Of a DNA stretch of 5,662 nt, positions 1-5,662 are shown in pieces. Numbering within the stretch: position 1 is the first letter of the stretch; the number at the start of each line of letters is the position of its first letter. The position numbers and the translations under genes are program-made. The notes under the pieces are model-generated. The model saw nothing but the letters and a program-made list of their open reading frames with translations. It ran no database searches and had not been told where the DNA came from. The stretch is from an uncultured Odoribacter sp. (GTDB taxonomy: Bacteria; Bacteroidota; Bacteroidia; Bacteroidales; Marinifilaceae): the NCBI GenBank assembly GCA_900548135.1, contig URJC01000177.1:1-5662 (forward strand). The letters run 5' to 3'.

Positions 1-1066
1 AAAGAACACATAAAATCGGTCTGTCCTTGTTTCACAACTCCAGGCCAGGTCACAATAAACGGCACCCGGATACCTCCTTCATATACATCCCGCTTGTATC
101 CCCGGAAAATACCATTACTATTAAAAAAATCGGGATCAGCCCCGCCTTCCATATGGGGACCGTTATCACTACAGAACACGACAATGGTGTTATCATATAA
201 TCCCAGTTCCTTCAATTTAGCAACCACCTGCCCAACATAAACATCTAAACGGTAGACCATGGCAGCAAAAGTTGCACGAGGTTCTTTTTGAGAACAATAT
301 CCTCCTTTCCGAAATGCCGGACCTGAGTCACACCCCTTAAATGGTTTTTCCGAAAATTTACCACGAAATTTCCGGATAATACTGTCTTCAGGAACAATCA
401 ACTCAGCATGTGGCAACACATATGGTAAGAATAAGAAAAAAGGTTTATCCTGGTTTTTATCCAAGAATTGTAATCCCCGTTCGTGAATCAAATCCTGGGT
501 ATAAGTGCCAAATCCCCCATTGTAATTATCAGTCAGCTCTACCCGTTTTCCATTGTCCCACAAATGGTCAGCATAATAATTATGGGCCAATAACTGACAA
601 TTATATCCAAAGAAATCGTCTACCCCCTGTTTATTCGGATCACCTTCAGCATCCGGAGCGCCAAGCCCCCATTTCCCGAAACAACCGGTTGTATACCCAG
701 CATTTTTAAAAATCCGGAAGATAGAATTAATCCCAGCAGGCAAAGACATTTGTCCTTCAGGTTCAACCTCTTTATTACCACGTATAGGAGCATGGCCAGA
801 ATGCAAACCTGTCATTAAACAAGCACGGGAAGGCGCACTCACCGTAGTTCCAGAATAACATTGCGTAAAACGCATTCCTTCCAACGCCAAACGGTCAATG
901 TTGGGGGTCTGAAATTTTTCCTGACCGTAACAACTCAATTCTCCATATCATCGGCAATGATAAATACTACATTAGGAACCTTCTTTTCCTTTGCCGGAGC
1001 AGAAGCGCTTAATTCTCCGCAACCGATTCCGGCAACGAGTCCTGATAATAATAAAACTTGCTTCAT
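1..1066 (-). pseudogene. S1-family serine-type sulfatase (arylsulfatase-like), frameshifted and cut by window edge
   Basis: This gene would encode an exported hydrolase removing sulfate esters from glycans, probably host or algal polysaccharides; the exact substrate is not readable. From ATG at 1066 the first frame gives a leader (MKQ, hydrophobic stretch, Cys16 in a weak GIGC lipobox, otherwise a signal-peptidase-I-like leader), then PNVVFIIADDM with the two metal-binding Asp (39, 40). It hits TGA at 937-935. From about 938 a second frame runs open to the left edge: ELSCYGQEKFQTPNIDRL, the active-site motif S-A-P-S-R (825-839, serine codon 837-839), FGKWGLG, and SDNGPHMEGG with the conserved D-N-G (159-167). 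Sulfatases normally read ADDxGYGELxCYG here, so residues around GYG are missing and 7 bp appear lost. About 355 codons are visible of a family length near 450-520; the C-terminal part is outside. Family assignment is firm. Whether the break is biological or an assembly error is unknown. Confidence 0.88.
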
Positions 1067-1109
1067 ATTATAAATTTATTTTATCATATACACCTTCAGC
1101 CCAAACACC

Positions 1110-1145
1110 ATTTGATTTTCCAAGCATCAAATTTAAACAAAATTA
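1110..1145 (-). promoter_or_regulatory. Candidate sulfatase promoter (-7 boxes) with overlapping inverted repeat
   Basis: Read on the minus strand, two candidate Bacteroidetes -7 boxes of the TAnnTTTG type lie 62-79 bp upstream of the sulfatase ATG: TAATTTTG (1138-1145) and TAAATTTG (1128-1135). No good TTTG -33 element is found at the usual 19-21 bp spacing for either, so the promoter call is tentative. A perfect 7-bp inverted repeat, ATTTGAT (1110-1116) and ATCAAAT (1126-1132) around a 9-nt spacer, overlaps the inner box and could be an operator or a leader hairpin. The position fits a sulfatase transcribed separately from rho, which has its own terminator just upstream. Confidence 0.35.
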
Positions 1146-1190
1146 TTCATATATCCCCGAATGTTTGTAAAATTTTTTAGTTTCTTAATA

Positions 1191-1223
1191 CAAAAAAGAC
1201 TGGGATTATATTAATTCCAGCCT
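1191..1223 (-). terminator. Intrinsic-type terminator downstream of rho
   Basis: On the minus strand, 24 bp beyond the rho stop codon, CTGGAATTA (1220-1212) pairs with TAATCCCAG (1208-1200) around a 3-nt loop, with one A/C mismatch. G/U, G-C and A-U pairs can extend the base. The 3' arm is followed by TCTTTTTTG, a good U-tract for transcription in the rho direction. No T-tract follows on the plus strand, so it serves the minus strand. It separates rho from the sulfatase. Confidence 0.65.
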
Positions 1224-1246
1224 TTCTATTTCAACCGACCTCTAAC

Positions 1247-3145
1247 TTATTTATCGTTCATAGAAATCAAGAATTCTTCGTTAGACTTTGTTTTTTCCAA
1301 ACGATCTCTTACAAACTGCATGGCTTCAACGGAATTCATATCAGTCAAATAATTCCGCAATATCCAAATTCGGTTCAAGGTATATTCTTCCATCAACAAA
1401 TCTTCACGTCTTGTACTGGAAGCTGTAATGTCAACAGCCGGATAGATACGTTTATTCGACAATTTACGGTCGAGCTGCAACTCCATGTTACCCGTACCTT
1501 TAAACTCCTCAAAAATCACATCATCCATTTTCGAACCTGTTTCAGTCAGAGCAGTAGCCAGAATTGTTAAAGAACCTCCTCCTTCAATGTTCCGGGCAGC
1601 TCCGAAAAAACGTTTCGGTTTATGCAAAGCATTGGCATCCACACCACCGGAAAGGACTTTTCCGGAAGCCGGAGAAACCGTATTATAGGCACGTGCTAAA
1701 CGGGTAATTGAATCCAGCAATATAACCACATCGTGTCCGCATTCCACCATTCTTTTTGCTTTTTCCAAAACGATGTTAGCAACTTTAACATGGCGTTCAG
1801 CCGGTTCATCAAATGTTGAAGATATTACTTCTGCCTTCACACTGCGAGCCATGTCTGTCACTTCCTCAGGACGTTCGTCAATCAACAGAATGATCAGATA
1901 AACTTCCGGATGATTGGCCGCTATCGCATTTGCAATCTCTTTTAGCAACACAGTCTTACCCGTCTTGGGCTGAGCTACGATCAATCCGCGCTGTCCCTTA
2001 CCAATCGGAGCAAACATGTCTACCACACGGGTTGAAAGTGTTGCCTTTCCATTGCCGGTAATATTGAATTTTTCATTCGGGAAAAGAGGAGTCAAGTGGT
2101 CAAAGGGAATCCGGTCACGTACTGCATCCGGAGATTTGCCATTAATTTTCTCCACTTTTATCAAAGGGAAATATTTTTCTCCCTCTTTCGGCGGACGTAC
2201 CGTTCCTTCTACCGAATCTCCTGTCTGTAAACCAAACAATTTAATCTGACTCTGAGAAACATAAATATCATCCGGAGAATTCAGGTAATTATAATCAGAA
2301 GAACGTAAAAATCCGTAACCATCAGGCATAATTTCCAACACCCCGGAATTGAGAATAATCCCTTCAAATTCATAATATTTATCACGTTTATCAAAACGCA
2401 TTTTATTGGGATTTACATTCCCGTTTCCATTATCGTGACGATTTTCTTCGTAACGGTTATTTTCTTCATAATGGTTTTCAGGCATGTCTGCTTGTCCCTG
2501 AACTTGTTCTGTTTCCTGTTCAGTAACATAATCGTAAGATTCCTTATTAAAGTCATCATCAATTCCTCCAAAATCCAAATCTTTTTCGACAATATCATCA
2601 TGAACATACCGTTTCGGATGTTCTTTTTGCGGCATAGGCTGCTGTTTCTTTACAAATTCCTTACGTCCTCCCTGCCGAAATTCTTCCCGCTGATTTTGTC
2701 CCTGACGGGCTTCTTCGCGTTGAGGCTGATTCTGTCGCATCTCTTCCCGTTTACGATCTTCTCTACGAGGCCGTTCTTCCTGATTATTTTCCTGCTGGAC
2801 CGCTACCGTAGTTTTTTCTCCATCCCGCTTGTTATCCTCCCGTTTTCCTTCCTCCCGACGAGCAAACTTAGGTATTCCGCCTTTGGAATCCCCTACTTTT
2901 TCTACTCCCGGCCGGATGACTCTTACCCGGGGTTTTCTTTCTCTTTTTTCCTCTTGGTTCTCAACAGGTTGCACAGGAGTTTCTACAACAGAATCAGGCT
3001 GTGCGGCAACTAAGGCTTGTTGATCCAGAATTTTATATATTAATTCTTGCTTTTTATAAGACTCTACTCGTTTAATGTTCAAAGTTTTAGCAATTTGCCG
3101 TAATTCAGCCAGCAATTTGTCATTTAGTTCCAAAATGTCATACAT
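1247..3145 (-). CDS. rho: Transcription termination factor Rho with long disordered N-terminal insertion
   Basis: Rho is a homohexameric, ATP-dependent RNA helicase in the cytoplasm that loads on nascent RNA and ends transcription. Domains along the 632 residues: Rho N-terminal helical domain (about 1-43); a low-complexity insertion rich in E, R, K, Q and N (about 46-255); the cold-shock-like RNA-binding domain (about 258-335, with DGYGFLRS); and the RecA-like motor. In the motor I see Walker A AQPKTGKT (391-398), the catalytic-Glu region DERPEEV (423-429), Walker B VVILLDS (473-479), Q- and R-loop segment from [14 protein letters not shown] (498-511), and the arginine finger in SSTRRED (Arg579, matching E. 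coli Arg366). All look intact, so it should be active. E. coli Rho is 419 aa; the extra length is the insertion, typical of Bacteroidetes Rho. The ATG at 3145 begins the canonical N-domain and follows an A/T-rich leader with no Shine-Dalgarno. It has its own promoter and terminator. Confidence 0.97.
   Translation of the reverse strand: MYDILELNDKLLAELRQIAKTLNIKRVESYKKQELIYKILDQQALVAAQPDSVVETPVQPVENQEEKRERKPRVRVIRPGVEKVGDSKGGIPKFARREEGKREDNKRDGEKTTVAVQQENNQEERPRREDRKREEMRQNQPQREEARQGQNQREEFRQGGRKEFVKKQQPMPQKEHPKRYVHDDIVEKDLDFGGIDDDFNKESYDYVTEQETEQVQGQADMPENHYEENNRYEENRHDNGNGNVNPNKMRFDKRDKYYEFEGIILNSGVLEIMPDGYGFLRSSDYNYLNSPDDIYVSQSQIKLFGLQTGDSVEGTVRPPKEGEKYFPLIKVEKINGKSPDAVRDRIPFDHLTPLFPNEKFNITGNGKATLSTRVVDMFAPIGKGQRGLIVAQPKTGKTVLLKEIANAIAANHPEVYLIILLIDERPEEVTDMARSVKAEVISSTFDEPAERHVKVANIVLEKAKRMVECGHDVVILLDSITRLARAYNTVSPASGKVLSGGVDANALHKPKRFFGAARNIEGGGSLTILATALTETGSKMDDVIFEEFKGTGNMELQLDRKLSNKRIYPAVDITASSTRREDLLMEEYTLNRIWILRNYLTDMNSVEAMQFVRDRLEKTKSNEEFLISMNDK
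2663..2752 (-). repeat. Three tandem decapeptide repeats inside the Rho insertion
   Basis: Residues 132-161 of Rho read as three adjacent 10-residue units: [20 protein letters not shown] and [10 protein letters not shown], consensus (Q/K)REExRQxxx. Codon choice differs between the units, so the DNA copies have diverged while the peptide pattern is kept. Two hexapeptide copies of the form N-x-Y-E-E-N (residues 224-229 and 230-235, about 2441-2476) lie further along in the same insertion. The repeats lie in predicted disordered sequence and give it alternating positive and negative charge with Q/N spacers. Confidence 0.75.
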
Positions 3146-3183
3146 AGACTTATGATAAGGATTTATTTATTTTGTAGTGTAAT

Positions 3184-3203
3184 CACCTGCATAGAAGCAG
3201 ATG
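3184..3203 (-). other. Small hairpin in the rho mRNA leader
   Basis: In the predicted rho 5' leader, minus-strand CATCTGC (3203-3197) and GCAGGTG (3190-3184) form a 7-bp stem with one U-G pair around a 6-nt loop. The wobble pairs only in the minus-strand RNA; the plus strand has a C-A mismatch, which agrees with a role in rho mRNA. It lies about 40 nt before the ATG. Function is unknown; leader-based feedback by Rho is one possibility. Confidence 0.4.
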
Positions 3204-3219
3204 GAATTGAAATATGCTA

Positions 3220-3250
3220 CAAAAGTAAAAATAAAAATTTTATAACCAAA
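3220..3250 (-). promoter_or_regulatory. Bacteroidetes-type promoter of rho
   Basis: On the minus strand TTTG (3250-3247) is followed after exactly 19 bp by TACTTTTG (3227-3220), matching the Bacteroides sigma-ABfr consensus TTTG-N19-21-TAnnTTTG at every defined position. Transcription should begin near 3213, leaving a leader of roughly 70 nt before the rho ATG at 3145. This is the best promoter match in the window and indicates rho is transcribed independently of the maturase gene upstream. Confidence 0.72.
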
Positions 3251-3309
3251 ATTTTCAGCAGACATAAATTAAATGTAAAATAGATCCTTTAATCCCTGAA
3301 AACACAAAC

Positions 3310-3335
3310 AAATTTTGGAATAAATTCCAAAATTT
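3310..3335 (-). terminator. Terminator downstream of the sulfatase-maturase gene (perfect 12-bp stem)
   Basis: AAATTTTGGAAT (3310-3321) and ATTCCAAAATTT (3324-3335) form a perfect 12-bp inverted repeat with a 2-bp centre, 56 bp beyond the maturase stop codon. On the minus strand the stem is followed by GTTTGTGTTTTC, a moderately U-rich tail; on the plus strand an A-rich stretch follows instead. The stem has few G-C pairs, so it is weaker than a classical terminator. Because it is palindromic it could also bind a dimeric regulator. It sits between the maturase gene and the rho promoter, where a terminator is expected. Confidence 0.55.
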
Positions 3336-3391
3336 AAAATAATAACAAACCACATCCGGCAAAGTAAGAAAAATGAACTTTATACTTTGTG

Positions 3392-4690
3392 TTATAATTT
3401 TGCTTTCATCACATTGGCAGGCGGACGTTGATTTTTCAATTCGTTAGCCATAAACTCAAAATATTTGCGGGTATGCTCAAAAAACATACGGAATCCTGTA
3501 CATAGTACAGAAATATACTCTCCATCAGCAGTTTGCGCAATCCGATTTTTCGGACAATCGCCTCCGCAAGCACTCAGATAAGCACAGGAACGGCAACGGG
3601 CAGCTAACGAATCCTTCTTGTGTTGCTCAAAAAATAACTGTTGATCACTTTTAGCCATTTCAGCAATATCCTGCTGGAAAATATTTCCCAACCGATATTC
3701 AGGAAAAACAAAATGGTCGCAGCAATATGCATCCCCATTGTGTTCGATTGCCAATGAACACCCACAATAAGCCGCCATCGAACACAGGGAAGGTTGCTGG
3801 CCAATGTAGGCAGCTAAAGTATTATCAAACCAATTGACGTAACAATATCCCACATCAGTCTTTACCCAACGGTCAAAAATACGGCACAGAAAATTTCCCC
3901 AATCCTCAGCACTTACATTCTCCCGCATTAAAGCTGTTTCTTTGGTATAATAATGATTTACAATGGACAACTGCTCCTGTTCATCCAGCGCGATCCGCTC
4001 CACTATCGGCGAGAATTGCATAAAACGGCTTCCTATTTCTTTCAGAAAATCATATACCGCTATCGGTTCTTTACTATTGGAAGCATTCACCACCGACATA
4101 GTATTGAATTCAACCCCATGTTTCCGAAATATACGGGCACATTCCACTGCTTTTTCCCAGGATCCCCTACCATTTACAAAACGCCGGTGATTGTCATGAA
4201 ACCGCTGAGGTCCGTCAATGGATAACCCACATAAAAAATGATTCTCTGCTAAAAATTCTGCCCAGTGATCATCAATCAAAGTGCCATTAGTCTGCAAAAC
4301 ATTAGCAATCGTTTTTCCTCCTCTATATTTTTCCTGCAATTCCAAAGCCCGACGGAAATAATCCACCCCTAATAAAGTTGGCTCTCCTCCATGCCAGATA
4401 AACTCTACCCGTTCCTGAGGCTGTGAACCAATATAATCCCGGATTAACTTTTCCAATACCTCCTCTTTCATCCGAAAGCTTGGAAGAGTAAATTGTTTTC
4501 CCGGATACAAAGCATCCTTTTCCAAATAATAACAATAATCACAATCCAGATTACATACTGGTCCAACCACTTTAATCATGGTTGAAAAGCTCCGTTGCAA
4601 GCGGTTTCTTTCCTGCTCAAATACAAATGAAGCCGTTTTAGGAGATTTATTTCCACTCATTCCGCACGCCTTTATTTTCAAATCAGGCAT
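3392..4690 (-). CDS. Anaerobic sulfatase-maturating enzyme (radical SAM/SPASM)
   Basis: This cytoplasmic enzyme oxidises the active-site Ser or Cys of sulfatases to C-alpha-formylglycine without oxygen, using S-adenosylmethionine and Fe-S clusters. Counting from ATG 4690 (432 aa), the radical-SAM cluster motif is CNLDCDYC (Cys46, 50, 53), followed by the SAM-contacting W-H-G-G-E-P (99-104), QTNGTL and LSIDGP. The C-terminal SPASM part has the auxiliary-cluster cysteines (303, 309, 324, 366, 369, 375, 379, 397) in CSMAAYC, NGDAYCCDHFVFPEY and CRSCAYLSACGGDCPKNR. Asp325 in CDHFVFPEY matches the proposed catalytic base Asp277 of the Clostridium perfringens enzyme. All key residues are present. 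The frame also opens with TTG at 4693; I prefer the adjacent ATG. Cys46 is some 30 residues later than in the clostridial enzyme, so ATG at 4660 is an alternative start. The closest family relative I recognise is the Bacteroides maturase known as ChuR/anSME. It is divergent from tatA. Confidence 0.95.
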   Translation of the reverse strand: MPDLKIKACGMSGNKSPKTASFVFEQERNRLQRSFSTMIKVVGPVCNLDCDYCYYLEKDALYPGKQFTLPSFRMKEEVLEKLIRDYIGSQPQERVEFIWHGGEPTLLGVDYFRRALELQEKYRGGKTIANVLQTNGTLIDDHWAEFLAENHFLCGLSIDGPQRFHDNHRRFVNGRGSWEKAVECARIFRKHGVEFNTMSVVNASNSKEPIAVYDFLKEIGSRFMQFSPIVERIALDEQEQLSIVNHYYTKETALMRENVSAEDWGNFLCRIFDRWVKTDVGYCYVNWFDNTLAAYIGQQPSLCSMAAYCGCSLAIEHNGDAYCCDHFVFPEYRLGNIFQQDIAEMAKSDQQLFFEQHKKDSLAARCRSCAYLSACGGDCPKNRIAQTADGEYISVLCTGFRMFFEHTRKYFEFMANELKNQRPPANVMKAKL

Positions 4691-4763
4691 CAAAAATAAG
4701 TTTTTTATATTTCATGACCAACTTATATCTCTGCGAATCTGCCGGAATTTCAGCAGAAATAAT

Positions 4764-4785
4764 TATTTTTGTCCAAACAAAATTA
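4764..4785. promoter_or_regulatory. Face-to-face -7 boxes for tatA (plus) and the maturase gene (minus)
   Basis: Two TAnnTTTG boxes point at each other 6 bp apart: TATTTTTG on the plus strand (4764-4771), 21 bp before the tatA ATG, and TAATTTTG on the minus strand (4785-4778), 87 bp before the maturase ATG at 4690. Expected starts, about 7 bp past each box, fall within the opposite box. Neither has a clear TTTG at -33; TCTG (4738-4741) is a weak candidate for the plus direction. This is supported by motif match and position only. Confidence 0.42.
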
Positions 4786-4792
4786 CAACAGC

Positions 4793-4984
4793 ATGGAAAG
4801 ATTATTCATTTTCGGACTCGGTGGCCAGGAGATTCTCTTTATCGCTTTGATTGTTTTATTACTGTTCGGAGGAAGGAAGATCCCGGAATTAATGAAAGGA
4901 TTAGGCAAAGGTGTTAAAAGCTTTAAAGACGGGATGAATGGGATGGAAGAAGATTTAAAAACAGACGATAAAGATAAAAAATAA
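4793..4984 (+). CDS. tatA: Sec-independent translocase subunit TatA
   Basis: TatA is the small inner-membrane subunit that assembles at TatBC or TatC to move folded, twin-arginine-signal proteins across the membrane. The 63-residue product has the standard architecture: a short N-terminus ending GGQE, one membrane segment (about 12-25, [14 protein letters not shown]), the hinge FGGRKIPEL, an amphipathic helix (about 27-48, [19 protein letters not shown]), and a charged Lys/Asp/Glu tail. A TTG eight codons upstream (4769) is in frame, but the ATG at 4793 places the membrane segment at the usual distance from the N-terminus, so I chose it. No Shine-Dalgarno is visible. tatC starts 14 bp after the stop, so the two are very likely cotranscribed. 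No separate TatB is seen; this TatA may do both jobs, as in minimal TatAC systems. Confidence 0.93.
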   Translation: MERLFIFGLGGQEILFIALIVLLLFGGRKIPELMKGLGKGVKSFKDGMNGMEEDLKTDDKDKK

Positions 4985-4998
4985 TCTCTTTGACCAAT

Positions 4999-5662
4999 AT
5001 GGGAGATGCCTATGAAAAAGAAATGACTTTTTGGGACCATCTGGATGAACTTAGAAAAGTATTTTTCCGGATTGTCCTTGCCGTTGTTCTTTTGGCCTGT
5101 GTAGCATTTCTATTTAAAGATCTGTTATTCAGTATCATTCTTGCTCCTCAACGTTCAGACTTTATTTTGTATCGTTTTTTAAACCAACTGGCAGAGTTTT
5201 TTTCTATGCCTTCCCTACGGGTTGAGGATTTTCATGTAGATTTAATCAGTACACAGCTGACCTCCCAGTTTATGATTCACATGAGTGTGGCTTTTTATGC
5301 AGGCCTGCTTTTGGCTTCTCCTTATATTATTTACCTGCTATTTGGTTTTATTAGTCCTGCTCTGCACGAAACAGAACGACGTACTTGCCTGAAAATTCTC
5401 TTTCCGGCTTTCTTTCTTTTCGTGACAGGAATTTTATTGAACTATTATCTTATCTTCCCTCTTTCTTTTCGTTTTCTGGCCAGCTATCATGTCAGTGAAA
5501 TCGTTACCAACATGATCTCCATCTCCTCTTATATCAGCAGTTTCACCATGTTATCCTTACTCATGGGGGCTGCTTTTGAAATTCCGGTCATTGCTTACCT
5601 GCTGACCAAACTACACCTGATCACAGCCAGTAAGTTAAGGCAATTCCGCAAACATGCACTGG
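4999..5662 (+). CDS. tatC: Sec-independent translocase subunit TatC (3' end beyond window)
   Basis: TatC is the polytopic inner-membrane receptor for twin-arginine signal peptides. The first 221 residues are visible. The cytoplasmic N-terminus has FWDHLDELR, whose Glu17 matches E. coli Glu15. FISPALHETERR holds Phe117 and Glu126, matching the signal-binding Phe94 and Glu103. AFEIPV holds Glu194, matching the intramembrane Glu170. Membrane segments are seen at about 22-41, 92-115, 130-152 and 177-203. Against E. coli, the offset grows from 2 to 23 residues between Glu17 and Phe117, so the first periplasmic loop is about 21 residues longer, a pattern I associate with Bacteroidetes TatC. The ATG at 4999 gives an N-terminus close to the family norm; ATG at 5023 (Met9) is an alternative. 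The frame is open to the right edge and the last two membrane segments are missing only because of the cut. Confidence 0.95.
   Translation, partial: MGDAYEKEMTFWDHLDELRKVFFRIVLAVVLLACVAFLFKDLLFSIILAPQRSDFILYRFLNQLAEFFSMPSLRVEDFHVDLISTQLTSQFMIHMSVAFYAGLLLASPYIIYLLFGFISPALHETERRTCLKILFPAFFLFVTGILLNYYLIFPLSFRFLASYHVSEIVTNMISISSYISSFTMLSLLMGAAFEIPVIAYLLTKLHLITASKLRQFRKHAL

Noticed and set aside
1..1066. Two separate genes: a small secreted peptide (1066-935) and a sulfatase starting at an internal codon.
   Set aside because: The two pieces join to a single normal sulfatase once 7 bp are restored, and the metal-binding Asp pair lies in the first piece. A sulfatase lacking it would not work.
1018..1066. 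Tat-dependent export of the sulfatase, given the neighbouring tatAC genes.
   Set aside because: The leader begins MKQVLLLSG with no twin arginine; it looks like a Sec or lipoprotein leader.
410..1073. Plus-strand open frames opposite the sulfatase (410-709 and 861-1073).
   Set aside because: Both are complements of clearly coding sulfatase sequence; the products resemble no family I know and are rich in residues expected from the reverse reading.
2435..3013. Long open frame (192 codons) on the plus strand opposite the Rho insertion, giving a very Phe/Leu/Ser-rich hydrophobic product.
   Set aside because: It is antisense to a well-supported Rho frame. The F/L-rich composition is what reading the complement of E/K/R/Q codons produces. 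No start context or family resemblance.
3310..3335. The perfect palindrome as a mobile-element end or recombination site.
   Set aside because: It is a single copy, has no flanking transposase or target duplication, and is followed by a U-rich tail in the direction of the upstream gene, as a terminator would be.
4769..4792. TTG at 4769 as the tatA start, adding eight residues.
   Set aside because: The TTG lies within or at the end of the candidate -7 box, and the ATG at 4793 gives the normal TatA N-terminus.
1..5662. tRNA or rRNA genes, CRISPR arrays, insertion sequences, prophage or defence genes.
   Set aside because: No spaced direct repeats, cloverleaf-like sequence, transposase or integrase motifs were seen on either strand. 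The window is filled by five conserved genes and short intergenic regions.

Overview
The window looks like a chromosomal segment from a Bacteroidales-type bacterium (phylum Bacteroidota). This rests on several signs: a Rho factor with a very long, charged, Q/N-rich insertion; TAnnTTTG-type -7 promoter boxes; start codons preceded by A/T-rich leaders with no Shine-Dalgarno; a serine-type sulfatase together with an anaerobic sulfatase-maturating enzyme; and a TatA-TatC pair with a Bacteroidetes-style TatC. Genus cannot be fixed from this sequence.

Layout. 1-1066 (minus): N-terminal two thirds of a secreted S1-family sulfatase, running off the left edge. Its reading frame is broken near 935-945 by an apparent 7-bp deletion inside the conserved metal-binding segment. 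1067-1246: sulfatase promoter region, then the terminator of the preceding gene. 1247-3145 (minus): rho, transcription termination factor, 632 aa, with a roughly 210-residue disordered insertion. 3146-3391: rho leader and a consensus promoter, then a perfect 12-bp-stem terminator. 3392-4690 (minus): radical-SAM/SPASM anaerobic sulfatase-maturating enzyme. 4691-4792: divergent intergenic region with face-to-face -7 boxes. 4793-4984 (plus): tatA. 4999-5662 (plus): tatC, cut by the right edge.

How the genes relate. The sulfatase carries an S-A-P-S-R active-site motif, whose serine must be oxidised to formylglycine, and the maturase two genes away is the enzyme class that does this without oxygen. 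This fits a gut-type polysaccharide or mucin degrader, although maturases usually serve many sulfatases genome-wide. Rho lies between them with its own promoter and terminator, so the three minus-strand genes look like separate transcription units. tatA and tatC form a short operon for export of folded proteins. The sulfatase leader has no twin arginine, so adjacency to Tat does not imply Tat export.

The window is mostly conserved housekeeping sequence, and I found no convincing new multi-gene system. The points most worth a second look are the tandem-heptamer frameshift in the sulfatase, the repeat-bearing Rho insertion, and the compact overlapping promoter arrangement between the maturase gene and tatA.
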